A DNA stretch of 64,000 nt. It comes from Alphaproteobacteria bacterium AO1-B (GTDB taxonomy: Bacteria; Pseudomonadota; Alphaproteobacteria; Rhizobiales; Stappiaceae). This document shows positions 34,125 through 43,185 of the stretch, in pieces. The position numbers were made by a program, and so were the translations under genes. The stretch spans positions 62,001-126,000 of the forward strand of contig MLAX01000006.1 in the NCBI GenBank assembly GCA_001890945.1, written 5' to 3'. The notes under the pieces are model-generated. The model worked only from the letters and a program-made list of their open reading frames with translations, was not told the DNA's origin and searched no databases. Position 1 is the first letter of the stretch. The number at the start of each line of letters is the position of its first letter.

Positions 34125-34769
34125 ATGACCGATCAGCCAATACTCTATTCTTTTCGGCGCTGCCCTTACGCGATGCGGGCAAGGCTCGCATTGACGTCCA
34201 GCGGATTGACCGTGGAATTGCGGGAAATTGTACTGCGCGACAAGGCACCCGAGTTCCTGGAAACATCTCCTTCTGCAACGGTCCCGTGCTTGAAGTTGGG
34301 TACGCAGGTGATTGACGAAAGCCTTGACATCATGGTCTGGGCATTGGAGCAATCTGACCCGGACAATTGGCTTGAACCGGAAACGGGGAGCCTGGACGAG
34401 ATGCGTGCCTTGATCGCAACCTGCGACGGGCCGTTCAAAACCCACTTGGATCGCTACAAATACGATACGCGGTATGAAGATGCAGACAAGACATCAGAAC
34501 GGTCCGCAGCGTCCGAGTTCCTGAAAGAGTTGGACCGTCGGCTTGACGGGCGTACTTGGCTCTTCGGAGCGGAGCCGTGCTTGGCTGACTTTGCGATTTT
34601 GCCCTTTGTCAGGCAGTTTGCGAATGCAGACCGCGAGTGGTTCGACTCTCAGGGGTGGGAGAACCTGAAAGCCTGGTTAGTGGCTTTTGAGAAATCCGAC
34701 AGGTTTGCGGCCATCATGCCGAAGTTTTCCAAGTGGGAAAACGGCGATACGCCAATCCTTTTTCCGTGA
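34125..34769 (+). CDS. Glutathione S-transferase
   Basis: A 214-aa soluble protein with an N-terminal thioredoxin fold (LYSFRRCPYAMRARLALTSSGL, with the RRCPYAMR active region, and TVPCLKLG with the cis-proline) and a C-terminal helical domain (WLFGAEPCLADFAILPFVRQFA). The N-terminal Cys in RRCPYAMR suggests a Cys-type, beta/omega-like, GST. Start ATG 34125; an in-frame ATG at 34107 is possible. It is divergent from the DUF2336 pair. Confidence 0.88.
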   Translation: MTDQPILYSFRRCPYAMRARLALTSSGLTVELREIVLRDKAPEFLETSPSATVPCLKLGTQVIDESLDIMVWALEQSDPDNWLEPETGSLDEMRALIATCDGPFKTHLDRYKYDTRYEDADKTSERSAASEFLKELDRRLDGRTWLFGAEPCLADFAILPFVRQFANADREWFDSQGWENLKAWLVAFEKSDRFAAIMPKFSKWENGDTPILFP

Positions 34770-34950
34770 TTTGTCAGATGTTTAAGTTGTTGTCAGGCTG
34801 AGCAACTGGAAACCTTACAAAAACGTAATCCATCCGACAGGCGCCTGTAAGGGAGCCTTTCCTATCTTCAGTTTCGACCAGGAAACGCACGTCCCCGCGT
34901 GGTCCTGAATGAATTGACCTCCAGTCAAACTGTCGAAAAAGGAAGAATAG

Positions 34951-36480
34951 ATGGAAAATCGTCGGTCAAGCTCCCCTTTGCGGTCTCGCCGCGCCAAACT
35001 GCTGGCCGGTGCAGTCGTACTCGGTGCGGCCGGTCTCATGACCGTGCAGACCATTGTTCCGGCGCAACTGGCACAAGCAACGCCAGTCCGGATCGATAAC
35101 GCCGCACCTGCCGATTTCTCTGATGTCGTCGGAGCCGTGAGCCCGGCTGTTGTCAGTGTGCAGGTCAAACAGGCTGCAGAGCCCCGGATGATGAATTTCA
35201 ACGGCGGCAACAACTTCCGTGACTTCTTCGAGGATCTGCCGAACGGTCATCCGTTCGAGCGTTTCTTCCGTGACTTCGGCGAACGTGGCGGCGAAGAAGG
35301 CCGGCCGCAACGCCGCGCGCCGCGCCAATACGGCATGTCCCAGGGGTCCGGCTTCTTTATCTCCGCGGATGGGTTTGTTGTGACGAACCAGCACGTGATC
35401 GACAAGGGCACTGAATTCACAGTGATCGATCACGAGGGCGAAGAGTATGACGCTGTCCTGATCGGCGCTGACAAGCGCACGGATCTTGCGCTTTTGAAAA
35501 TTGAAAGCGGCAAGGACTTCACCTATGTCGACTTTGCCGATGAGGCACCAGAAGTCGGCGAGTGGACCGTTGCCATCGGCAACCCGTTTGGTCTCGGTGG
35601 ATCGGTAACTGCAGGTATCGTGTCTGCACGTGGCCGTGACATCGGCGCAGGTCCCTATGACGACTTCATCCAGATCGATGCTCCGGTGAACCGCGGCAAC
35701 TCAGGTGGTCCGGCGTTCAACATGAACGGTGAGGTCATTGGCGTGAACGCTGCGATCTTCTCGCCGTCCGGCGGCAACGTTGGCATTGCATTCGCCATCC
35801 CGGCCTCTACGGCTCAGGATGTCATCATGGAACTGAAGGACGGTGGCACGGTCGTGCGCGGCTGGCTCGGTGTTCAGATCCAAAATGTGACCGATGACAT
35901 TGCCGAAAGCCTTGGCCTTGATGAAGCACACGGTGCAATCGTTTCTGAAGCCCAGGAAGGCAGCCCCGCCGCCAAGGCAGGTCTGAGGTCCGGTGACACG
36001 ATCCTGGAAGTAGAAGGCGCGAAGGTCGATGGCCCGCGCGATCTATCCAAGATCATTGCCGCCTATGACCCGGACACCACAGTGGAAATCACCGTTTGGC
36101 GCAACGGCAAGGAGCAGGACATCGATGTGACCCTCGGTCGCCTGCAAGATCAGCAGCAAGCTGCTGCCCAGCCGGAAGCTGTGGAACCTGAAAACACCAG
36201 CCTGGACGACATGGGTCTTGTCCTGACGTCCAAGGCAGATGCGGGCCTTGAAGGCAACGGCGTCCTGATCGCCGACATTGATCCGGACAGTCCGGCCGCT
36301 GAGAAGCGCCTCAGCCGCGGTGATGTGATCCTTGAAGTTGCCGGCATGCCGGTCAACTCGCCGGAAGACGTCATCAAGGCGGTGAAGAAGGCGGAAGAAG
36401 ATGGCCGCAAGGCAGTCTTGTTCCGGGTCGAAAGCAACGACAACACCCGGTTTGTGGCTCTGCCCATGAACCTGGCCTGA
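34951..36480 (+). CDS. degP: Do-family periplasmic serine endopeptidase
   Basis: A 509-aa trypsin-like envelope protease. It has an N-terminal signal/membrane segment (about residues 16-38), the catalytic triad His148 (TNQHVID), Asp178 (KRTDLALL) and Ser251 (RGNSGGPAF), and two C-terminal PDZ domains (GAIVSEAQEGSPAAKAGLRSGD and GNGVLIADIDPDSPAAEKRLSRGD). It degrades misfolded periplasmic proteins. The residues 85-120 are Arg/Phe/Gly-rich. It is followed by two hairpins ending in a terminator before the RR gene. Confidence 0.95.
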   Translation: MENRRSSSPLRSRRAKLLAGAVVLGAAGLMTVQTIVPAQLAQATPVRIDNAAPADFSDVVGAVSPAVVSVQVKQAAEPRMMNFNGGNNFRDFFEDLPNGHPFERFFRDFGERGGEEGRPQRRAPRQYGMSQGSGFFISADGFVVTNQHVIDKGTEFTVIDHEGEEYDAVLIGADKRTDLALLKIESGKDFTYVDFADEAPEVGEWTVAIGNPFGLGGSVTAGIVSARGRDIGAGPYDDFIQIDAPVNRGNSGGPAFNMNGEVIGVNAAIFSPSGGNVGIAFAIPASTAQDVIMELKDGGTVVRGWLGVQIQNVTDDIAESLGLDEAHGAIVSEAQEGSPAAKAGLRSGDTILEVEGAKVDGPRDLSKIIAAYDPDTTVEITVWRNGKEQDIDVTLGRLQDQQQAAAQPEAVEPENTSLDDMGLVLTSKADAGLEGNGVLIADIDPDSPAAEKRLSRGDVILEVAGMPVNSPEDVIKAVKKAEEDGRKAVLFRVESNDNTRFVALPMNLA

Positions 36481-36510
36481 TCAGGGCCGGTCCTGCACCG
36501 GCATCTGAGA

Positions 36511-36558
36511 GCAAGACCGGTCTGCCCTCTGCCCCCAACCCCGACGGGCCGGTCTTGC
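36511..36558 (+). terminator. Hairpin after degP
   Basis: GCAAGACCGG (36511-36520) and CCGGTCTTGC (36549-36558) form a perfect 10-bp stem with a 28-base, C-rich loop. No T tract follows, so it may stabilise the degP mRNA end or act with the second hairpin. Confidence 0.55.
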
Positions 36559-36566
36559 GAATTGAT

Positions 36567-36613
36567 GGCTGGCAACAGTGTTCACATCCGCATTGTTGCC
36601 AGCCCTTTTCTTT
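36567..36613 (+). terminator. Intrinsic terminator between degP and the response regulator
   Basis: GGCTGGCAACA (36567-36577) and TGTTGCCAGCC (36594-36604) form a perfect 11-bp stem with a 16-base loop, followed by CTTTTCTTT (36605-36613). It separates degP from the two-component genes. Confidence 0.8.
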
Positions 36614-36641
36614 ATCCTCTCACTCGCGGTAAAAGAGAGCC

Positions 36642-37328
36642 ATGTTGCAGATTCTTGTGATTGAAGACGACCACGAAGCGGCCAACTACCTTGCCAAGGG
36701 TTTGAGCGAGCTTGGTCACAGGGCGGACAAGGCGGACGATGGTGAGACCGGTCTGCAAATGGCGCTTGATCGCGACTACGACATCTTGATCGTTGATCGT
36801 ATGTTGCCCAAACGCGATGGCCTCGCCGTGATCGAAGAACTGCGAAAAAGCGGCAATCACACGCCGGTCCTGATCCTTTCAGCGCTCGGTCAGGTTGATG
36901 ACCGCGTCACCGGCTTGAAGGCCGGTGGAGATGATTATCTGCCAAAGCCCTATGCTTTCACAGAATTGCAGGCGCGCGTCGAAGCGTTGGCACGGCGTCC
37001 GAAGTCTGCCAGCCAGGTGGAGACCACCTACACGGTCGGTGACCTGACGCTGGACCGTATGGCCCATTCCTGCCGCCGCGGTGACATGGAAATCCCGCTA
37101 CAGCCACGCGAGTTCCGTTTGCTGGAATATCTGATGCAGCACGCGGGCCAGGTTGTGACCCGGACAATGCTTCTGGAGAATGTCTGGGAGTATCATTTCG
37201 ATCCTCAGACCAACGTCATCGACGTCCACATTTCGCGTCTGCGCGGCAAGATCGACAAAGGGTTCGACGTACCGCTGCTCCACACGATCCGCGGTGCCGG
37301 ATACACAATCCGTGACACGGCTCACTAG
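36642..37328 (+). CDS. OmpR-family response regulator
   Basis: A 228-aa regulator with receiver acid pocket (EDD, 8-10), phosphoacceptor Asp52 in LIVDRMLP, Lys in LPKPYAFTEL and a C-terminal winged helix (PREFRLLEYLMQHAGQVVTRTMLLENVWEYHFDPQTNVIDVHISRLRGKI). The start follows AGAGAG at about 6 bases. The kinase gene starts inside its end by 17 bases. It follows degP and precedes glnE as in rhizobial relatives. Its signal is unknown; the neighbouring envelope protease suggests envelope stress. Confidence 0.93.
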   Translation: MLQILVIEDDHEAANYLAKGLSELGHRADKADDGETGLQMALDRDYDILIVDRMLPKRDGLAVIEELRKSGNHTPVLILSALGQVDDRVTGLKAGGDDYLPKPYAFTELQARVEALARRPKSASQVETTYTVGDLTLDRMAHSCRRGDMEIPLQPREFRLLEYLMQHAGQVVTRTMLLENVWEYHFDPQTNVIDVHISRLRGKIDKGFDVPLLHTIRGAGYTIRDTAH

Positions 37329-38769
37329 GTTTACCCGGACAACAGCATTCAAGCTGTCACTGCTGTACATCGCAGTGTTCACGCTGTTGTCGGGCTTTCT
37401 GCTTGTCTACATTTCCGAAAATACAGACCACCTGATGTCGGAACAGGTGGTTCAGACCATCGACGCCGAGCTCAAGGGCTTGTCGGATATCTATGTTCGC
37501 GGCGGTGTGCGCGATCTGGTGGAGACCATCGACCGGCGGTCGCGCCATCCAGATGCCAGCCTCTACCTTCTTGTTGATTTTGCAGGCAATGCCCTGGTTG
37601 GCAACATCGCCCGCCTTCCAACAACTGTTCTGGAAGAGGCCGACGGCGGTATCCGCCGGGTTCACTACACCCGCCTCGGGCAAGACAGCCCGGACACGCA
37701 GCGCCAGGCAATGGTCCGGACCTTTGAGTTGCGCGGCGGATTTCGTCTGCTGGTCGGTCGTGACCTTGGCGAACAACTTCGGTTTTCTCATCTTCTCGGC
37801 AATGCACTTCGCCTGTGGCTGATTGTCGTCGTCGCCATGGGTGCGATTACGTGGCTTTTTGTCAGCCGGCGCGTGATGAAGCGGATCGACGAAATCACCG
37901 ACACCAGCCGAACGATTATGACCGGCGATCTGACCGGACGATTGCCGATTGCCGGCAATGATGATGAGTTTGACCGGTTGGCCGTCAGCTTGAACACGAT
38001 GCTCGACCGGATCGAGCTTCTAATGCGGTCCATGAAGGATGTGACCGACAACATCGCCCATGATCTTAAGACGCCGCTCACACGCTTGCAGACCCGCGTG
38101 GAGACAGCCTTGCGCCAAGCGGAAGGGCAGAACTGCTACAAAGAGGCCCTTGAAGAAACGCTCAGTGAAACTGACCACTTGCTGAGGATCTTCAACGCAC
38201 TTTTGCGGATCGCCCGGATCGAATCCATGGCGCCTGGAGAGGTCATGGAGCGGACTGATATCAACAACCTTGTCAATGAAGTCTCCGAGCTCTACGAGCC
38301 GCTGGTTGAAGATGAAGGGGGCGTGTTGGAGACCCAAGTATCCGACGGTCTCGAAGCCATCTGCCAAAAAGATCTGGTGTTCCAGGGGCTGGTCAACCTG
38401 ATCGAGAATGCCCTGAAGTACGGACGCCCGAAGGATGGAGAGTTCCGGATCAGGATTTCTGCTGAAGAGCATGAGAGCCGTGTGGTGTTGAGTGTCTCCG
38501 ACACAGGTCCCGGTATCCCGGAAAAGGATCAGGATCGGGTCAAAGACCGGTTTGTCCGTCTTGATGAAAGCCGCTCGGAGCCCGGAACTGGTTTGGGATT
38601 GAGCTTGGTCAAGGCCGTTGCCCGCTTGCATGGTGGAGAGTTGCAGCTCACAAATGGGGACCCGGGCCTTGTCGCCCGGATCGATCTTACCCGGGCCAAA
38701 CCGGGAAGCAGCGGGAGCAGCAATGGGCACGGCGGAAAATCAGACGGGGCAGATCCAAAACCGGAATGA
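37312..38769 (+). CDS. EnvZ-like sensor histidine kinase
   Basis: A 485-aa kinase with two membrane segments (about residues 13-32 and 160-185), a periplasmic domain of about 130 residues, a HAMP linker (SRRVMKRIDEITDTSRTIMTGDLTGRLP), H-box NIAHDLKTPLTRLQ with His250, and an ATPase domain with NLIENALKYG, DTGPGIP and GTGLGLSLVKAV. GTG at 37312 gives the best start; it overlaps the regulator by 17 bases. Its C-terminal tail is low-complexity Gly/Ser and overlaps glnE by 47 bases. Confidence 0.9.
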   Translation: MTRLTRFTRTTAFKLSLLYIAVFTLLSGFLLVYISENTDHLMSEQVVQTIDAELKGLSDIYVRGGVRDLVETIDRRSRHPDASLYLLVDFAGNALVGNIARLPTTVLEEADGGIRRVHYTRLGQDSPDTQRQAMVRTFELRGGFRLLVGRDLGEQLRFSHLLGNALRLWLIVVVAMGAITWLFVSRRVMKRIDEITDTSRTIMTGDLTGRLPIAGNDDEFDRLAVSLNTMLDRIELLMRSMKDVTDNIAHDLKTPLTRLQTRVETALRQAEGQNCYKEALEETLSETDHLLRIFNALLRIARIESMAPGEVMERTDINNLVNEVSELYEPLVEDEGGVLETQVSDGLEAICQKDLVFQGLVNLIENALKYGRPKDGEFRIRISAEEHESRVVLSVSDTGPGIPEKDQDRVKDRFVRLDESRSEPGTGLGLSLVKAVARLHGGELQLTNGDPGLVARIDLTRAKPGSSGSSNGHGGKSDGADPKPE

Positions 38770-41734
38770 GCCGGGGCAAGACCAGCCGCTTATGGCGCGG
38801 ATTTCGATCATTCCGCCCGTTGCAGACCCTGATCACGCGCAGCTTTTCCTGAACGATATCCTTGCCCAGCCCGAGGCCGGCGCAGATGCCAAAGCGCTGC
38901 TTGAGGACAAGCCCGATCTCGCGCGGCTGCTGCTTGGCGTCATTGGAAACTCGCCGTATTTGCGAGACCTGATGACGGCCAATGCCGCACGATTGCTGAG
39001 CATCCTCACCGATTCACCTGAACGACGGCTCGCAGACTTGCTGGAAACAGCGCAGGAAACGACCGCCGAAGACGAGGCGGGGCTCACGCGGGCGCTTCGC
39101 CTGTTGAAACAGGATCTGGCCTTGACGCTGGGACTGGCTGACATCGGCGGCGCCATAGATCTTGATCAGGTCACCCATGCACTTGCAGGCTTTGCAGATG
39201 CAGCGCTGACCGCATCGATTCGGTTCTGCCTCAATGACTTGACCCGCCGCGGCAAGTTTGAGCCGAAGGATCCGGAGAAACCGGAGATCGACTCAGGCCT
39301 GATCGTGCTCGCCATGGGCAAGCACGGTGCAAATGAGCTGAACTACTCCTCCGACATTGACCTCATTGTGCTGTACGAGCCGGACAAAGCGCCAATGGCT
39401 GGATCCGCCGAGGCCCCGGTAGAGTTTGTGCGGCTGACCCGGCGTCTTGTGAAAATCATGCAGGATCGGACGGCGGATGGGTACGTGTTCCGCACAGACC
39501 TGCGTTTACGGCCGGATCCGGGGGCCACACCGCTCGCCATGTCGGTTCCCGCAGCTCTCGTCTATTACGAGTCGCTTGGCCAGAACTGGGAGCGCGCGGC
39601 GCTTATCAAGGCGCGGCCCTGTGCCGGGGATATTCCGGCTGGTGAGGCTTTCTTGAAGGAAATCGTGCCGTTTATTTGGCGCAAATATCTCGACTTTGCA
39701 GCGATTGCGGACGTGCAATCGATTAAGCGTCAGATCCACATGCACAAGGGCCATGGCGCAATTGCGGTTGCTGGTCATAACGTCAAACTTGGCCGTGGCG
39801 GCATTCGCGAGGTCGAGTTCTTTGTTCAGACCCAGCAATTGATCGCTGGGGGGCGCAATCCGGAACTGCGCGGCCGCCGGACCCTCGACATGTTGCAGGG
39901 GCTGACCCAGGCCGACTGGATCCGCCCAAAGGCACGGGATGAGCTCACCAGCGCCTACCGGTTTTTAAGAACCGTCGAACACCGCATCCAGATGCTCAAT
40001 GACGAGCAGACCCAGCTTTTGCCCAAAGATATCGAAGGTTTGACCCGGATCGCGTCCTTGATGGGATACGAAACGCTGGATGGCTTCAAGACGGATCTGC
40101 TGGGTCATTTCCAGAACGTTCAGCATCACTATGCAGAGCTGTTTGAAGATGAGCCAGGGCTCTCGTCCGAGACAGGCAACCTGGTGTTTACAGGCGATGA
40201 CCACGATCCGGACACGCTGGAAACCCTGTCGAAGCTTGGCTTCCAGCAGCCAGCGGAAGCTGCCGCCATCGTCAAGGCATGGCATTTCGGACGATATCCG
40301 TGTACCCGCTCAACAAAGGCCCGCGAACGTCTGACAGAGATGCATCCGGCTTTGTTGACTGCTCTTGCAGCCACTGACAACGCAGACGCAGCGCTCCGCG
40401 CTTTTGACAGTTTTATGGCCAAACTGCCGGCCGGGGTGCAGCTGTTCTCACTTCTGCGCTCCAATCCGCAACTCCTCACACTGCTCGCGACAACCATGGG
40501 CGCGGCGCCGCGGATGGCGGACACGGTGTCCAAACGGGTGCATGTCCTGGACGCGGTTCTGGATCCGGCCTTTTTTGGTGCCATGCCAAGCGTTGACGAG
40601 TTTAGAGCCGGACTGGACCGGACACTGTCACAGTCGCAGTTCTATGAAGAGGCTCTTGATCGGGCCCGCATCTTTGCGCAGGAGCAGCAGTTCCTCATCG
40701 GTCTGCGCCTGATCTCCGACACGCTATCCGCGGACCGGGTCGGTTTTGCGCTCGCCCGTCTTGCAGAGGTCGTGGTTGACCGGATCATGACGCAGGTAAT
40801 CGCTCATGTCGGCGAGACCCATGGAACCGTGCCTGGCGGGGAGGTTGCTGTTCTTGCCATGGGCAAGCTCGGCGGTCGTGAAATGACTGCGGCTTCTGAT
40901 TTGGACCTGATCCTGCTTTATGAGGCGCCGGAGGATGTCAAACAGTCTGACGGAAAACGGCCGCTTGCCATCAGCCAGTATTACACGCGCCTGACCCAGC
41001 GGCTGGTCACGGCCTTATCCGCGCCAACAGCGGAAGGGTCCCTCTACGAAGTTGATTTCCGCTTGCGTCCATCTGGCAATGCGGGACCGCTTGCCACCAA
41101 CCTGGACGGCTTCATTGCCTATCAGGAAAAGGATGCCTGGACCTGGGAGCACATGGCTTTGACGAGGGGAAGGGTGATCGCGTCGACGTCCGATGCCTTC
41201 AGGCAAAAAATCCAGGACAGCATTTGCGGAACATTGGTTCAGCCGAGAGACCTGAAAAGCCTGGCCGATGATGTCCGCTCGATGCGGGCGAAAATTGAAA
41301 AGGAAAAGGGAACCAAGGACATCTGGGACTTGAAACAGGTCGCCGGCGGTCTGGTCGATATTGAGTTCATCGCACAGTTCCTGCAGCTCGCAAATGCATA
41401 TGAGAGCCGAAGTGTTCTGGCTCAAGGAACCGAACAGGCTTTGGAGAACTTGCGGGACAGCGGCTTTCTGGAAATTGGAGATGCCGGAAACCTTCTAGAG
41501 GCCTTGCGGCTCTATCACCGCCTAACCCAGGTTCTGCGGTTGGCTTTGTCCGGAAAATTTGTTCCTGCCGATGCCCCGCGCGGTGTGCTCGATCTACTGC
41601 TTCAGGCTTCGGGCAGTCCGGCTTTTGAGCGCCTTGAGGCTGAGTTGAATGAGATGCAGCAAGGTGTCCGGGCCATCTTTGAACGGCTCGTTGGCCCCGT
41701 CGAAATCATCGAGGCCGCGCTAACATCGCAGTAA
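38723..41734 (+). CDS. glnE: Bifunctional glutamine synthetase adenylyltransferase/deadenylase
   Basis: A 1003-aa enzyme that adenylylates and deadenylylates glutamine synthetase according to nitrogen status through PII. The two nucleotidyltransferase domains are visible: VLAMGKHGANELNYSSDIDLIVLY in the N-terminal half and VLAMGKLGGREMTAASDLDLILLYE in the C-terminal half, each with the GxDxD-type metal Asp pair. ATG 38723 has a GGGAG site 6 bases upstream but overlaps the kinase gene; ATG 38792 would avoid the overlap but lacks a site. It is a typical Hyphomicrobiales neighbour of the degP-RR-HK group. Confidence 0.95.
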   Translation: MGTAENQTGQIQNRNEPGQDQPLMARISIIPPVADPDHAQLFLNDILAQPEAGADAKALLEDKPDLARLLLGVIGNSPYLRDLMTANAARLLSILTDSPERRLADLLETAQETTAEDEAGLTRALRLLKQDLALTLGLADIGGAIDLDQVTHALAGFADAALTASIRFCLNDLTRRGKFEPKDPEKPEIDSGLIVLAMGKHGANELNYSSDIDLIVLYEPDKAPMAGSAEAPVEFVRLTRRLVKIMQDRTADGYVFRTDLRLRPDPGATPLAMSVPAALVYYESLGQNWERAALIKARPCAGDIPAGEAFLKEIVPFIWRKYLDFAAIADVQSIKRQIHMHKGHGAIAVAGHNVKLGRGGIREVEFFVQTQQLIAGGRNPELRGRRTLDMLQGLTQADWIRPKARDELTSAYRFLRTVEHRIQMLNDEQTQLLPKDIEGLTRIASLMGYETLDGFKTDLLGHFQNVQHHYAELFEDEPGLSSETGNLVFTGDDHDPDTLETLSKLGFQQPAEAAAIVKAWHFGRYPCTRSTKARERLTEMHPALLTALAATDNADAALRAFDSFMAKLPAGVQLFSLLRSNPQLLTLLATTMGAAPRMADTVSKRVHVLDAVLDPAFFGAMPSVDEFRAGLDRTLSQSQFYEEALDRARIFAQEQQFLIGLRLISDTLSADRVGFALARLAEVVVDRIMTQVIAHVGETHGTVPGGEVAVLAMGKLGGREMTAASDLDLILLYEAPEDVKQSDGKRPLAISQYYTRLTQRLVTALSAPTAEGSLYEVDFRLRPSGNAGPLATNLDGFIAYQEKDAWTWEHMALTRGRVIASTSDAFRQKIQDSICGTLVQPRDLKSLADDVRSMRAKIEKEKGTKDIWDLKQVAGGLVDIEFIAQFLQLANAYESRSVLAQGTEQALENLRDSGFLEIGDAGNLLEALRLYHRLTQVLRLALSGKFVPADAPRGVLDLLLQASGSPAFERLEAELNEMQQGVRAIFERLVGPVEIIEAALTSQ

Positions 41735-41740
41735 GTAAAT

Positions 41741-41791
41741 GCCCCTTTGCCGTGCTCGCTGGTCATAGGCCGCGCTCAAAGGCAAAGGGGC
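41741..41791. terminator. Shared hairpin between glnE and the convergent small gene
   Basis: GCCCCTTTGCC (41741-41751) and GGCAAAGGGGC (41781-41791) form a perfect 11-bp stem, within 7 bases of the glnE stop and 10 bases of the stop of the small minus-strand gene. It can terminate from both sides. The minus strand shows ATTTACTT after it; there is no long T tract. Confidence 0.6.
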
Positions 41792-41801
41792 CGAAATGTG
41801 T

Positions 41802-41951
41802 TTATCCGCGGCCTGCGTTCATGCCGCCGTCGTGTTCTTGACCGAAGAAAGTGCCGCCCAGGTGGCCGCCGGTGCTCGAATTTTCCGCGACTTTCTTGAT
41901 GCGCTCGGCTTCTTTTTTGATTTCAGCTTCGCGTTTTTCACGGTCTGTCAT
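41802..41951 (-). CDS. 49-aa charged small protein
   Basis: A short protein, MTDREKREAEIKKEAERI followed by KKVAENSSTGGHLGGTFF and a Gly/His-rich end. An AAAGGAGACATG context gives a strong ribosome site for the ATG at 41951. The first 20 residues form a charged amphipathic helix; no signal or membrane segment. I do not recognise the family. The frame is open further upstream, but those residues lack a ribosome site. Convergent with glnE. Confidence 0.7.
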   Translation of the reverse strand: MTDREKREAEIKKEAERIKKVAENSSTGGHLGGTFFGQEHDGGMNAGRG

Positions 41952-42181
41952 CATGTCTCCTTTCAGTTTCATGAACTGAATAAACGCGCGAAGCCGAACT
42001 TGGTTCCAAAGAAATCCAGGATGCGGCCTGTAGATGCCTTTAAGTGGTGGTTTCATCTGGTGCACTTAAGGCTTGTTCGCGTGCGCGCGTTCGTGTAGGG
42101 ACAGCATCGTCCGGCGGCCTCAGTCTCAGCGCGCATTTAATAAATTTGCGCGACCCATTTGTATTTCCCGGAGTATATCAA

Positions 42182-43066
42182 TTGACTTTCCCGACTTCTG
42201 ACGCGATCCGCAATCCGGAGCGCACAGCGAAGCTTTCTTTGCAAAACGGCCGCAGACTGGTGTGGTCCGAATGGGGGCCGGAGACCGGGCAGCCAGTTCT
42301 ATTCATCTCAGGGGCCGGAACTGTTGGGTCGCTTGGCTTTGGCGCTGACTGTCTCGATGAACTGAACATTCGCCTGATCGCTCCCGACCGGCCGGGCCTT
42401 GGCGGCTCTGACGCGGACCCCGGCAAAACCCTGCAAAGTGTGGCTGATGATTTTGCCGACCTGATCGGACATCTCGGTGCTGGTGCAATCCCTGTTGCCG
42501 CCGTCTCGCAGGGCGTGCCTTTCGCTCTGGCGCTCGCGGCCGGTGGGCCGATCAGCCGGCTGGCAGTGGTCTCCGGGCAGGACGAACTGTCCCGGCCGGA
42601 GTTCTTCAATGGTTTGCCCGACCAGCTTCAGAAGATGGTCCGGGATGCCGAACAGGATCCCAAGGCATTGATTGCCATGCTCGAAGGCTTTGCCGATCCG
42701 GATAGCTTTTTGGAGTTCATCATCTCAACGAGCTCCGAGTTGGATCAGGCGATCTATTCGTCCGAACCGTTTCACTCGGCCTTCAAATCCGCTCTGGAAC
42801 GCGGGTTTGCGCAAGGGCCGACCGGCTATGCCCTTGATACGGTTGCCGCGATGGGACCATGGACATTCAATTGGGACGCAATCACCTGTCCCGTGGATCT
42901 TTGGTACGGCGGCAAGGATGCAAGCCCGGTTCACTCGCCTGATGGCGGAGCGCTGATGGCATCCCGACTCAAGAACGCGAACCGGCATTTCTTTGAGGAC
43001 GAGGGCGGTTCACTGCTCTGGACGCGATCACGGGATATTCTCAAAGCGCTCGTTTCGAAACAATAG
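42182..43066 (+). CDS. Alpha/beta hydrolase
   Basis: A 294-aa alpha/beta fold protein: GAGTVGSLGFGADCLDELNIRLIAPDRPGLGGSD near the N-terminus gives the typical oxyanion and strand-4 regions, and the nucleophile elbow is VAAVSQGVPFALALA (Ser in SQG). An acidic residue in YGGKDASPVHSP and a late His in ANRHFFED complete the usual triad. The start is probably TTG at 42182, with a GGAG site 8 bases upstream. Substrate unknown. Convergent with the PleC-like kinase. Confidence 0.82.
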   Translation: MTFPTSDAIRNPERTAKLSLQNGRRLVWSEWGPETGQPVLFISGAGTVGSLGFGADCLDELNIRLIAPDRPGLGGSDADPGKTLQSVADDFADLIGHLGAGAIPVAAVSQGVPFALALAAGGPISRLAVVSGQDELSRPEFFNGLPDQLQKMVRDAEQDPKALIAMLEGFADPDSFLEFIISTSSELDQAIYSSEPFHSAFKSALERGFAQGPTGYALDTVAAMGPWTFNWDAITCPVDLWYGGKDASPVHSPDGGALMASRLKNANRHFFEDEGGSLLWTRSRDILKALVSKQ

Positions 43067-43185
43067 CCGGCCCAGCCGCTGACAAAAACCTAGAGCCGCG
43101 GAGACCATCACGCTCTGCGGCCGTATCTTTCGGATAATCGGGCTGTTTCGTTGGCAGCCTAGGCTGGAAGATCCAAGGTCTTGGA

